Origin: an uncultured Spongiibacteraceae bacterium
GTDB lineage: Bacteria > Pseudomonadota > Gammaproteobacteria > Pseudomonadales > Dasaniaceae
Direction: 5' to 3'
NCBI GenBank assembly: GCA_937969395.1
Contig: CALBVI010000202.1
Location: 1 to 5,689, forward strand
Length of the DNA: 5,689 nucleotides
Shown: piece by piece, positions 1 through 5,689 of the stretch
Numbering within the stretch: position 1 is the stretch's first letter
Layout: every line of letters starts with the position of its first letter
Translations under genes and position numbers: made by a program
Notes under the pieces: generated by a model
What the model was told of the DNA's origin: nothing
Databases searched by the model: none
What the model saw: only the letters and a program-made list of their open reading frames with translations

Positions 1-1813
1 CATTGGCCTTTTCTATGCCGCACCTAACCTATATGCACCTGACCCAGCGGTGCAAATATCCGGTGAGAGCAGTGCAGAGGTACTGACGGATAAAACCTTA
101 AGTGTCGCCACTAAAGCCCTAGATACTGCCGGTATTGAGTATTTTGGTGGAGCGCTGACAGAAAATGGCTCTAGTTTCTTGATTCGACTCTACGATCGCG
201 AATTACAATTACCCGCGCAAAAAGCGATTCAACGCGCTTTAGGTGATGGCTTTATTGTGGCATTGAACTTAGCATCAACAACGCCTAGCTGGTTATCAGA
301 TTGGGGTGGCCAACCCATGAAATTGGGCTTAGATCTCAGTGGCGGTGTGCATTTCTTATTAGAGGTTGATACTGATGTCGTCGTTGCTAAGCGCATGGAT
401 ACCTACGAAACAGGTATTAAGCGGTTACTGCGTGAAGAGGGTGTTCGCGGTTTTATTAAATTGTTAGATGATGGTCGAATTCGTGGTGTCTTTAAAACTG
501 ACGAGCTACGTTCGCAGGCCATTAGCAGTATTCGCAGTGACTACAATGATTTGGTTCGTGAAAATATTGATGAAGATGATGAGTTTCATCTTTATATGAC
601 ATTGTCAGAAGCAAAAGAAAAAGAAATTGTCGATTATGCTGTTAGCCAAAATTTAACCACCTTACGTAACCGAGTTAATGAGCTAGGTGTGGCCGAGCCT
701 TTGGTTCAACGTCAAGGTCGCAGTCGTATTGTTGTTGAATTGCCGGGTATTCAAGATACCGCCGAGGCGAAACGTATTTTAGGTAAAACCGCCAATATGG
801 AGTTTCGTCTAGAAGCTAAATATGACGCACTAACCTCACAAAAAGAATCTTTTGAATTCCGTGATGAAACTCGCGGTGGCACTGCCTACCTTGAGCGTAC
901 CGTCATTATTACTGGTGAACGTGTCTCTGGAGCATCTGCTGGTTTTGACTCACAGTCTGGCGGTTCGCAGGTCAACATTACCCTTGATAGCGAAGGCGGT
1001 ACATTAATGCACCGTATCACTCGCAACAATATTCAACGTCGCTTAGGTGTTTTGTTTGTTGAGCGAAAAAATCGTACGCGTTATGAAATCAATGAAGCGG
1101 GCGAAGAGGTTGCTGTCAAAATCCCTTACAGCGAAAGCAAAATTATCAGCTTGGCAACCATTCAAGATGCCTTGGGCGTACAGTTTCGTGTGACTGGTTT
1201 AGATAACCCTGCGGAAGCGGCGGAACTTGCGCTGCTATTACGCGCAGGTGCTTTGGCCGCGCCTATGGACTTCGTTGAAGAGCGTACCGTTGGGCCATCG
1301 TTGGGTGCTGAAAATATCCAGCTTGGTGTGTTTTCGGTGCAAGTGGGTTTAGCCATCGTTGCTGTCTTTATGATGTTTTATTACCGCGTGTTCGGCATTG
1401 TTGCTGTTGCCGGTTTAACGCTTAACCTTGTGTTATTGATTGCTTTCATGTCGATGATATCGGCAACCTTAACGTTACCGGGTATCGCCGGTATTGTATT
1501 GACGGTAGGTATGGCGGTGGATGCTAACGTGCTCATTTATGCGCGGATTCGAGAAGAAATTAAAAATGGCTTGTCGCCGCAACAGGCGATTGATGCCGGT
1601 TATGGTCGAGCTTTTGTCACCATTATGGATGCCAATATCACTACCTTACTCGTAGCAGTTATTTTGTATGCAGTGGGTGCTGGACCGGTTCGTGGTTTCG
1701 CGGTGACTTTATCGCTAGGTATTATAACGTCGATGTTTACTGCGATTGTCGGTACGCGCAGCATCATTAATTTAATTTACGGTGGCCGCAAAGTTGAAAA
1801 GCTGTCGATTTAG
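1..1813 (+). CDS. secD: SecD, protein translocase subunit (5'-truncated by window edge)
   Basis: SecD is an inner-membrane subunit of the Sec export machine. With SecF it uses the proton gradient to help pull preproteins through SecYEG into the periplasm. The open frame runs from base 2, so the gene starts outside the window; 603 residues are visible. E. coli SecD has 615, and about 18 N-terminal residues are missing here. The visible N-end IGLFYAAPNLY is the tail of membrane segment 1, followed by the typical DPAVQISG. A GTG at 50 lies inside this conserved stretch and is not the start. In visible-residue numbering, the family motif GLDLSGGVHF is near 109-118, LRNRVNELGVAEP near 221-233, RIVVELPGIQD near 242-252 and EERTVGPSLG near 426-435. 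Five further membrane segments lie between about 441 and 587. AVDANVLIYARI contains the conserved membrane Asp (about 507) equivalent to E. coli D519, implicated in proton use. The protein ends in KLSI, as in E. coli. secF follows after 127 bp. Identity is certain. Confidence 0.98.
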   Translation, partial: IGLFYAAPNLYAPDPAVQISGESSAEVLTDKTLSVATKALDTAGIEYFGGALTENGSSFLIRLYDRELQLPAQKAIQRALGDGFIVALNLASTTPSWLSDWGGQPMKLGLDLSGGVHFLLEVDTDVVVAKRMDTYETGIKRLLREEGVRGFIKLLDDGRIRGVFKTDELRSQAISSIRSDYNDLVRENIDEDDEFHLYMTLSEAKEKEIVDYAVSQNLTTLRNRVNELGVAEPLVQRQGRSRIVVELPGIQDTAEAKRILGKTANMEFRLEAKYDALTSQKESFEFRDETRGGTAYLERTVIITGERVSGASAGFDSQSGGSQVNITLDSEGGTLMHRITRNNIQRRLGVLFVERKNRTRYEINEAGEEVAVKIPYSESKIISLATIQDALGVQFRVTGLDNPAEAAELALLLRAGALAAPMDFVEERTVGPSLGAENIQLGVFSVQVGLAIVAVFMMFYYRVFGIVAVAGLTLNLVLLIAFMSMISATLTLPGIAGIVLTVGMAVDANVLIYARIREEIKNGLSPQQAIDAGYGRAFVTIMDANITTLLVAVILYAVGAGPVRGFAVTLSLGIITSMFTAIVGTRSIINLIYGGRKVEKLSI

Positions 1814-1829
1814 CAAAGCTGTCGATTTA
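1798..1829 (+). repeat. Tandem direct repeat over the secD stop codon (15 bp x 2, period 17)
   Basis: The 15-mer AAAGCTGTCGATTTA occurs exactly at 1798-1812 and again at 1815-1829, two bases apart. The first copy encodes the last residues of SecD and part of its TAG stop; the second is untranslated. A degenerate third relative of the core, GCTGTTGAATTA, lies at 1853-1864 and matches 10 of 12 positions. The likely origin is replication slippage that duplicated the gene end. The second copy contributes to the 5' arm of the hairpin that follows. Confidence 0.85.
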
Positions 1830-1863
1830 ACAGCGCTTTAAATTTAAAAAGAGCTGTTGAATT
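1824..1863 (+). other. Hairpin in the secD-secF gap
   Basis: GATTTAACAGC (1824-1834) can pair with GCTGTTGAATT (1853-1863) over 11 positions, including two G-U pairs. The 18-nt loop may itself pair weakly (CTTT 1836-1839 with AAAG 1848-1851). No T-run follows, so it is not a standard intrinsic terminator. By inference it could protect the 3' end of secD mRNA or be a processing site that sets SecD:SecF output. The stem is A/U-rich, so its stability is moderate. Confidence 0.4.
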
Positions 1864-1940
1864 AAACATATTTAATAAATAGAAAAAGACTTGTCACACA
1901 TTTTATTGTGAAATAACAGTCGCTGAGGCGAAAACGTTTT

Positions 1941-2867
1941 ATGTCAGAACAGAATCGAATTATTAACTTTATGGGGCGGCGCAAGCTGGCGGCACTTTTT
2001 TCAATCGTCGTGCTAGTGGCTTCATTGATATCGCTAACCATCAATGGCTTAAACTTTGGTTTAGATTTTACCGGCGGTACGCTGGTTGAAGTCGGCTATA
2101 GTCAGCCAGAACCGTTAGAAGATATTCGTAGCACCATTGCTAGCGCTGGTTATGAGAATGCTGTTGTTGTTCAGTTTGGCTCAGAGACCGATATTCTCGT
2201 GCGCTTACCACAAGGCTATAACGACACACTAGGTAGTGAGTTAGTGACAGTTTTGCAGAAAAATTTCGATGGCACTATCGACTTGCGCAGAGTTGAATTT
2301 GTTGGCCCGCAGGTAGGTGATGAGCTAAAAGAGCAGGGCGGCCTAGCCATGTTAATGGCTTTGGGTATGGTCATGATTTATGTGGCGATGCGCTTCCAGT
2401 TTAAATTTGCCATCGGCGCTGTTTCAGCTTTGGCGCATGACGTTATTATCACCTTAGGTATATTTTCTTTTCTCCATATCGATTTTGATTTAACCGTATT
2501 AGCAGCAGTGTTAGCGGTTATTGGTTATTCCCTCAACGATACCATTGTTGTGTCTGACCGTATTCGTGAAAACTTTCGCAAGATACGTAAATCGCCACCT
2601 AATGAAGTGGTTAATATTTCTTTAACCGAAACCTTAGGCCGTACTTTAGTCACATCGTTAACAACTTTATTAGTATTGTTAGCATTGTTTATCTTTGGTG
2701 GTGAGTTGATTCACGGCTTCGCTATCGCGCTTATTATTGGTGTTGTAGTGGGAACCTATTCTTCGATTTATGTCGCGGCCAATATTCTATTAGCCATGGC
2801 GATTACCAAAGAAGACTTGATCGTACCGGAGAAAGAAGGCGCCGAATTTGATGATGGCATGCCATAA
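1941..2867 (+). CDS. secF: SecF, protein translocase subunit
   Basis: SecF is the inner-membrane partner of SecD in the proton-driven SecDF complex that assists Sec-dependent export. The 308 residues are a usual length. Membrane segment 1 is about residues 15-35, followed by the family motif FGLDFTGGT (39-47). A periplasmic domain runs to VGPQVG (121-126). Five more membrane segments lie at roughly 134-150, 157-178, 184-204, 233-253 and 257-285. Conserved elements are ALAHD (163-167), GYSLNDTIVVSDRIREN (195-211), SLTETLGRTL (227-236) and GTYSSIYVA (271-279). The C-terminus is short and acidic. The ATG at 1941 is well supported: an in-frame TAA lies at 1914-1916 and no ATG, GTG or TTG codon comes between. 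A GAGG at 1925-1928 is a possible ribosome site, 12 nt upstream and a little far. The gene follows secD after 127 bp without a terminator, so co-transcription is likely, and it ends before a strong terminator. Confidence 0.98.
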   Translation: MSEQNRIINFMGRRKLAALFSIVVLVASLISLTINGLNFGLDFTGGTLVEVGYSQPEPLEDIRSTIASAGYENAVVVQFGSETDILVRLPQGYNDTLGSELVTVLQKNFDGTIDLRRVEFVGPQVGDELKEQGGLAMLMALGMVMIYVAMRFQFKFAIGAVSALAHDVIITLGIFSFLHIDFDLTVLAAVLAVIGYSLNDTIVVSDRIRENFRKIRKSPPNEVVNISLTETLGRTLVTSLTTLLVLLALFIFGGELIHGFAIALIIGVVVGTYSSIYVAANILLAMAITKEDLIVPEKEGAEFDDGMP

Positions 2868-2893
2868 GTTATCCTAATCTTTAGTAAGCCATT

Positions 2894-2919
2894 AAAGCCT
2901 CGTTTATCGGGGCTTTTTT
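2894..2919 (+). terminator. Rho-independent terminator after secF
   Basis: AAAGCCTCG (2894-2902) pairs with CGGGGCTTT (2908-2916), 9 bp including one G-U, around a TTTAT loop. A run of six T (2914-2919) overlaps the stem end. It lies 27 bp after the secF stop and closes the secD-secF transcript. Confidence 0.92.
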
Positions 2920-3112
2920 GTATTTGATGATTAGAAAAATTTGATACTTTTCCCAACAACAGCTGATTGATTTTCTGTGGTTATAAACTGTCGGTTTGCC
3001 GCTAGGTTTTTATTCAAACTCGACAACTTTTCTGCAATAACGATAGGCTAGGTTTTTGAAAAACGACTACCGTGTGTTTTGTTTGAATTACAGGCTGCAA
3101 ACATTGATTTTG

Positions 3113-3126
3113 TTGATTTAGATCAG
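3113..3126 (+). promoter_or_regulatory. FNR/Anr-type box upstream of trhP
   Basis: TTGATTTAGATCAG matches the FNR/Anr consensus TTGAT-N4-ATCAA at 9 of 10 defined positions. It lies 77 bp before the trhP ATG. FNR-family proteins carry an oxygen-labile Fe-S cluster and bind such sites when oxygen is low. The spacing is not ideal for classical activation. The box centre is about 50 bp upstream of the start predicted from TATATT (3157-3162) and about 76 bp upstream of that from TATAAT (3184-3189), whereas class II activators sit near -41.5. The sequence match is strong; whether it activates or represses is open. Confidence 0.6.
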
Positions 3127-3135
3127 CTTTTTATT

Positions 3136-3189
3136 TTGAGAATAATAGGCCTCTTCTATATTCTGTCGCCTCCCAAGTGACTCTATAAT
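3136..3189 (+). promoter_or_regulatory. Candidate trhP promoter elements
   Basis: Two alternatives are visible. TTGAGA (3136-3141) with TATATT (3157-3162) matches each hexamer consensus at 5 of 6 positions, but with a short 15-bp spacer; it would give a leader of about 35 nt. A perfect TATAAT at 3184-3189 lacks a recognisable -35 and would start only about 8 nt before the ATG, giving an almost leaderless mRNA. A third -10-like word, AATAAT, is at 3141-3146. The sequence alone does not decide between them. Confidence 0.35.
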
Positions 3190-3203
3190 TAAAGACATTC
3201 TCC

Positions 3204-4553
3204 ATGCTTAAACCTGAATTATTATCCCCCGCCGGTAGTTTAAAAAACATGCGCTACGCTTTTGCCTATGGTGCAGATGCTGTTTATGCCGGGCAGCCGC
3301 GTTACAGTTTGCGGGTGCGGGAAAACGAGTTTAATCACCTAGAAAATCTCGCTAAGGGTGTAGCCGAAGCTCATGCAATGGGTAAGCAGTTTTACATTGC
3401 TAGCAATCTCAGCCCGCATAACGACAAGGTAAAGACCTATATTCGTGATATGCACGATGTGATGCAGATGAAACCGGATGCGCTGATAATGTCAGACCCC
3501 GGTCTGATCATGTTAGTGCGAGAGCAGTGGCCGGATATGCCTATCCATCTATCGGTGCAATCTAATGCGGTAAATTGGGCGACGGTGAAATTTTGGCAGA
3601 AGCAAGGTCTAACGCGGATTATCCTATCGCGGGAATTATCCCTTGATGAGATTGCCGAAATCAAACAGCGCTGTCCCGATATGGAAATCGAAGTCTTTGT
3701 CCACGGTGCGCTGTGTATTGCTTACTCGGGCCGTTGTTTATTGTCCGGCTATATGACTCGCCGCGATTCCAATCAGGGAGCCTGTACAAACTCTTGTCGT
3801 TGGAAGTATCAAACACATGAGGCGGAGCAATCCGATTCGGGTGAGATTATCGCCAAGCAAACAGCCGTCGAAGATTTTGATCCCAACGCTGAAAGCCCCT
3901 ATTATTTATTGCAGGAAAAAAGCCGCCCTGATGACTATCTTCCCGCGTTTGAGGATGAACACGGCACTTATATTATGAACTCCAAAGATCTTCGTGCGGT
4001 ACAGCATGTTAAACGACTAATGGATATTGGTGTCGAGTCATTAAAAATAGAAGGGCGTACAAAAACCCATTATTACGCTGCTAGAACCGCTCAGGTCTAC
4101 CGTCAGGCGATTGATGATGCTTTCATCGGTCGTGAGTTTAATATGGATTTAATGGACGATTTGGAAGGTTTGGCTAATCGCGGCTTTACTGAGGGATTTT
4201 ATCGTCGTCATCAACCTGCCGAGTATCAAAATTACGAAACTGGTAATTCTCAAAGTGATAAACAACAGTTTGTCGGTGAAGTCACTGCGATTGATACCCA
4301 AGAGAGTCGTCTGACCATTGAGGTAAAAAATAAATTTCTGTTGGGTGATCAATTATTACTGATGACCAGTAAGGGCAATATCAGTTTTACCCTCGATAAC
4401 TTGCACAATAAACTGCAGCAACCAATCGATGTTGCGCCGGGTTCGGGGCATCAGGTTAATTTTGTACTTCCGCAACTTGCCAGTTTAAGCCTAGAAGAAA
4501 ACGACCCCGCGGAAACCTTAAAAGCGTTGTTGGTGCGGGTGTTGCCACAATAG
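3204..4553 (+). CDS. trhP: TrhP (YegQ), U32-family tRNA U34 hydroxylation protein
   Basis: This is the orthologue of E. coli YegQ/TrhP (449 versus 453 residues; the N-terminal half is nearly colinear). TrhP acts in prephenate-dependent 5-hydroxylation of uridine 34 in the tRNA wobble position, the first step toward cmo5U/mcmo5U; TrhO is the alternative oxygen-dependent route. Family members are historically labelled 'peptidase U32', but a protease role is doubtful. Visible features are KPELLSPAGSLKNMRYAFAY at the N-terminus and the U32 signature EVFVHGALCIAYSGRCLLS (163-181). Cys171, Cys178, Cys194 and Cys198 are, by inference, Fe-S cluster ligands. AFEDEHGTYIMNSKDLRA (248-265) and SLKIEGRTK (279-287) follow, then the C-terminal domain containing QFVGEV and NKFLLGD. 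The region around 205-245 is variable and shorter than in E. coli. The ATG at 3204 is secured by an in-frame TAA at 3186-3188. The ribosome site is weak (AAAGA at 3191-3195). An FNR-like box lies upstream, and a regulator gene converges 6 bp downstream. Confidence 0.95.
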   Translation: MLKPELLSPAGSLKNMRYAFAYGADAVYAGQPRYSLRVRENEFNHLENLAKGVAEAHAMGKQFYIASNLSPHNDKVKTYIRDMHDVMQMKPDALIMSDPGLIMLVREQWPDMPIHLSVQSNAVNWATVKFWQKQGLTRIILSRELSLDEIAEIKQRCPDMEIEVFVHGALCIAYSGRCLLSGYMTRRDSNQGACTNSCRWKYQTHEAEQSDSGEIIAKQTAVEDFDPNAESPYYLLQEKSRPDDYLPAFEDEHGTYIMNSKDLRAVQHVKRLMDIGVESLKIEGRTKTHYYAARTAQVYRQAIDDAFIGREFNMDLMDDLEGLANRGFTEGFYRRHQPAEYQNYETGNSQSDKQQFVGEVTAIDTQESRLTIEVKNKFLLGDQLLLMTSKGNISFTLDNLHNKLQQPIDVAPGSGHQVNFVLPQLASLSLEENDPAETLKALLVRVLPQ

Positions 4554-4574
4554 TATCGGCTAGGCCAATCCCGC
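4535..4574. other. Imperfect inverted repeat across the convergent gene ends
   Basis: GCGGG (4535-4539) pairs with CCCGC (4570-4574). GTTGCC (4541-4546) can extend the stem with GGCCAAT (4563-4569), leaving a small bulge. The structure spans both stop codons and the 6-bp gap between trhP and the LysR gene. No T-run follows on either strand, so any bidirectional terminator role is speculative. Confidence 0.25.
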
Positions 4575-5417
4575 CTTTACAAAATCTGCCAATACTTTCA
4601 CCGCATTGCCCGACGATTTATTCATTTGCTTTAAGCTAATCCCCATTGAACCTAGTTCTGGTAAATCCTTTGGTGATTCAATAATCGATAAATTATCCGG
4701 CACCGTACTACGGGCTAATACGGTAATGCCCATGCCTTCCGCAATGGCTGCCTGAATACCACTTAAATCAGCATTGGTGTAAACGATATGCCAAGGTTTT
4801 TTGCTACTGCTGAGTTTGCGGATAGCGCGCTGTCGATAAATACAACCATCGGGTGCGGCGATTAATGGCACGCTCTGGCTTTTTTCTAATAGGTTTTGTG
4901 TTCCGTTGCTGCTGACCCAAACTAACTCATCCGTTTTAATATGATCAGGGTTGCTAGCGGCGGGGCGGTCTTGCAAGGCGAGTATTAAATCGTATTCATT
5001 GCGTTGTCCACCAGCGACTAAGTTTCTACTCAGATCAGAAAATACTTCCAGTGTTACGTTAGGGTAGGCCTGAGCAAACCGACTAACAATTTTAGGCAGC
5101 AAGCTAACAGCGAACTCACTGGGTATACCAAACCTAACCCGTCCACTAACGGCGGAGTTATCGAAGTGGCCGATCACTTGGTCGTTTAAACTCAGAATCT
5201 GTCGGCAGTAACCCAGTAGTTCATTACCCGCCGAGGTTAGCTCTATACGCGGGCCGTCACGATGCAGCAGTGACTGGCCAAGGATCTCTTCCAGCTTTTT
5301 TATTTGCTGGCTAATAGCGGGTTGGCTGCGGCCCACTTGCTCAGCGGTTTGAGTAAAACCACCGGTTTCCGCAATAATCGAAAAAGACCGTAGAGTGTCG
5401 ATAGGTAGATTTTTCAT
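4560..5417 (-). CDS. LysR-type transcriptional regulator, LrhA/PecT-like
   Basis: This is a DNA-binding regulator of the LysR family (285 residues, slightly short for the family). The N-terminal winged helix-turn-helix spans about residues 6-65, with LRSFSIIAETGGFTQTAEQV followed by GRSQPAISQQIKKLEEILGQSL. A linker helix runs to about 88. The effector-binding domain starts near SGRVRFGIPSEFA (91-103) and ends around 283. The stretch GCIYRQRAIRKL (191-202) and IQAAIAEGMGITVLARSTVP (221-240) resembles the LrhA/HexA/PecT branch by recollection of family sequences; the ligand cannot be predicted. The ATG is fixed by an in-frame TAA two codons upstream (+ strand 5421-5423). No good Shine-Dalgarno sequence precedes it. 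It is divergent from a gene beginning at 5647, its most likely target, and convergent with trhP, with which a functional tie is not implied. Dyads and a perfect TATAAT upstream suggest autoregulation. Confidence 0.93.
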   Translation of the reverse strand: MKNLPIDTLRSFSIIAETGGFTQTAEQVGRSQPAISQQIKKLEEILGQSLLHRDGPRIELTSAGNELLGYCRQILSLNDQVIGHFDNSAVSGRVRFGIPSEFAVSLLPKIVSRFAQAYPNVTLEVFSDLSRNLVAGGQRNEYDLILALQDRPAASNPDHIKTDELVWVSSNGTQNLLEKSQSVPLIAAPDGCIYRQRAIRKLSSSKKPWHIVYTNADLSGIQAAIAEGMGITVLARSTVPDNLSIIESPKDLPELGSMGISLKQMNKSSGNAVKVLADFVKAGLA

Positions 5418-5441
5418 AGTTTATATAAAGAGCTTATGTCG

Positions 5442-5469
5442 GTAGTTATGTAAGTAGTTATGTAAGTAG
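5442..5469 (-). repeat. 12-bp tandem repeat in the LysR gene leader
   Basis: On the + strand GTAGTTATGTAA occurs twice head to tail (5442-5453, 5454-5465), with a third copy beginning (GTAG, 5466-5469). A degenerate copy sharing TTATGT precedes at 5430-5441. It lies 25-52 bp upstream of the regulator start codon, within the likely untranslated leader if the 5504-5509 promoter is used. It may be slippage, or repeated operator half-sites. Confidence 0.8.
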
Positions 5470-5498
5470 AAATATAGGGCGCTCAGGGTGTTAAAGCG

Positions 5499-5516
5499 GA
5501 TTCATTATATTGAATC
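5499..5516. promoter_or_regulatory. Palindrome, candidate LysR-family operator 1
   Basis: GATTCA-TTATAT-TGAATC has perfect 6-bp arms and 8 of 9 symmetric pairs overall. It covers the -10 element of the LysR gene. LysR proteins typically bind interrupted dyads in divergent regions and repress their own gene. Operator function is inferred from symmetry and position. Confidence 0.5.
5504..5509 (-). promoter_or_regulatory. -10 element for the LysR-type regulator gene
   Basis: On the minus strand this reads TATAAT, a perfect -10. Transcription would start near 5497, leaving a leader of about 80 nt. The -35 position (about 5527-5532) reads AATAAC and is poor, so the promoter is probably weak or factor-dependent. 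The -10 is buried inside the 5499-5516 palindrome, so anything bound there should affect it. Confidence 0.5.
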
Positions 5517-5522
5517 TTAAGT

Positions 5523-5537
5523 ATAAGTTATTCTTAT
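5523..5537. promoter_or_regulatory. Dyad with T-N11-A core, candidate LysR-family operator 2
   Basis: ATAAG-TTATT-CTTAT is a perfect 5-bp inverted repeat containing the LysR-box pattern T-N11-A (T5524, A5536). A further half-site CTTA lies at 5516-5519. Its centre is 22.5 bp, about two helical turns, from that of the 5499-5516 palindrome, as expected for paired dimers of a LysR tetramer. It covers the -35 region of the leftward promoter. An overlapping dyad GTTATT-N10-AATAAC (5527-5548) is also present. Confidence 0.45.
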
Positions 5538-5573
5538 GGTTAAATAACAATAATTAATTTCTCTAATGGCTAA

Positions 5574-5602
5574 TTGGCAGCTATCATCGCCGCTGTTTTA
5601 TT
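5574..5602 (+). promoter_or_regulatory. Candidate promoter for the divergent rightward gene
   Basis: TTGGCA (5574-5579, 5 of 6 matches) and TTTATT (5597-5602, 4 of 6) are separated by 17 bp. Transcription would start near 5609, giving a leader of about 38 nt. The two dyads would then be centred near -79 and -101, further upstream than the usual LysR activation sites. Confidence 0.35.
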
Positions 5603-5646
5603 GTACAAACCCGTATTGTTAACCTTGATTCCATCAGAGTAAATTT

Positions 5647-5689
5647 ATGACACGCCATCATGATTCTTTGTCAGTCCTAGAAAATAACG
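5647..5689 (+). CDS. Start of an unidentified gene (3'-truncated by window edge)
   Basis: Fourteen codons are visible, beginning MTRHHDSLSVLENN, with no stop before the window ends. The ATG is preceded by AGAG (5636-5639) at a 7-nt spacing, and an in-frame TGA at 5626-5628 excludes an upstream start in this frame. A candidate promoter lies at 5574-5602. The peptide is hydrophilic, with no signal peptide visible, and too short to assign to a family. Divergence from a LysR-type regulator makes it a probable regulatory target. Confidence 0.6.
   Translation, partial: MTRHHDSLSVLENN

Larger units (their letters stand above)
2920..3203. other. Non-coding stretch between the secF terminator and trhP
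   Basis: No credible gene lies here; the frames are short and AT-rich. It contains an 11-bp direct repeat GCTAGGTTTTT at 3001-3011 and 3047-3057, two TTGATT words at 3104 and 3113 (the second part of the FNR-like box), and several possible -10 elements close to trhP. An unannotated small RNA cannot be excluded, but no terminator-like hairpin supports one. Confidence 0.6.

Noticed and set aside
1162..1356. 64-residue minus-strand frame inside secD
   Set aside because: Shadow of secD; no recognisable domain and no ribosome site. The same applies to the minus-strand frames at 1862-2044, 2768-2959, 3437-3664 and 4149-4352.
50..1813. GTG at 50 as the start of secD
   Set aside because: The open frame continues upstream to base 2 and encodes the conserved end of SecD membrane segment 1, so the real start lies outside the window.
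1894..1911. TCACA-N8-TGTGA as a CRP site
   Set aside because: CRP sites have the opposite order (TGTGA-N6-TCACA); this inverted repeat is the wrong way round and wrongly spaced.
3001..3057. 11-bp direct repeat GCTAGGTTTTT as an attachment site or mobile-element edge
   Set aside because: Too short and T-rich, only 46 bp apart, with no integrase or cargo nearby.
3052..3064. GTTTTT-G-AAAAAC as a terminator or hairpin
   Set aside because: The one-base centre cannot form a loop, and the symmetry comes from simple A/T runs.
3204..4553. Collagenase-like protease, or UbiU/UbiV, as the name for the U32 protein
   Set aside because: Length, the N-terminus and the AFEDEHGTYIMNSKDLRA block follow TrhP (YegQ) rather than the shorter UbiU/UbiV proteins. 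Protease activity is not supported for this branch.
1..5689. CRISPR array, tRNA, rRNA or insertion sequence
   Set aside because: No spaced repeat array, no cloverleaf or rRNA-like segment, and no transposase or terminal inverted repeats were seen.

Overview
The window looks like ordinary chromosome from a gammaproteobacterium of moderate GC content. Three complete genes and the start of a fourth surround a truncated secD. The SecD and SecF sequences, and a U32-family protein that closely follows E. coli TrhP (YegQ), all point to Gammaproteobacteria. Nothing in the sequence fixes the genus. There are no transposases, phage genes, CRISPR arrays, tRNAs or rRNAs.

Left part (1-2919): secD enters from the left edge, lacking only its start and most of its first membrane segment. 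It is followed by secF, which ends in a clear intrinsic terminator. Together they encode the proton-driven SecDF subcomplex of the Sec protein-export machine. The secD-secF gap is 127 bp, long for this pair. It begins with a 17-bp-period tandem duplication of the secD stop-codon region, and the second copy supplies part of one arm of a hairpin.

Middle (2920-4553): a 284-bp stretch between the terminator and the next gene holds a near-consensus FNR/Anr box. It precedes trhP, which encodes the prephenate-dependent tRNA U34 hydroxylation protein. The box suggests that this oxygen-independent tRNA modification route responds to oxygen. trhP ends 6 bp from the end of a convergent LysR-type regulator gene.

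Right part (4560-5689): the LysR-type regulator resembles the LrhA/PecT/HexA branch. It is transcribed leftwards, away from a new rightward gene of which only 14 codons are visible. Their 229-bp divergent region carries two dyad-symmetric sites about two helical turns apart, one overlapping a perfect TATAAT for the regulator, plus a 12-bp tandem repeat in the regulator's likely leader. This arrangement fits a self-regulating LysR protein that also controls its divergent neighbour.

I found no convincing new multi-gene system. The observations most worth following are regulatory: the FNR box before trhP, the operator architecture of the divergent region, and the duplicated secD 3' end.
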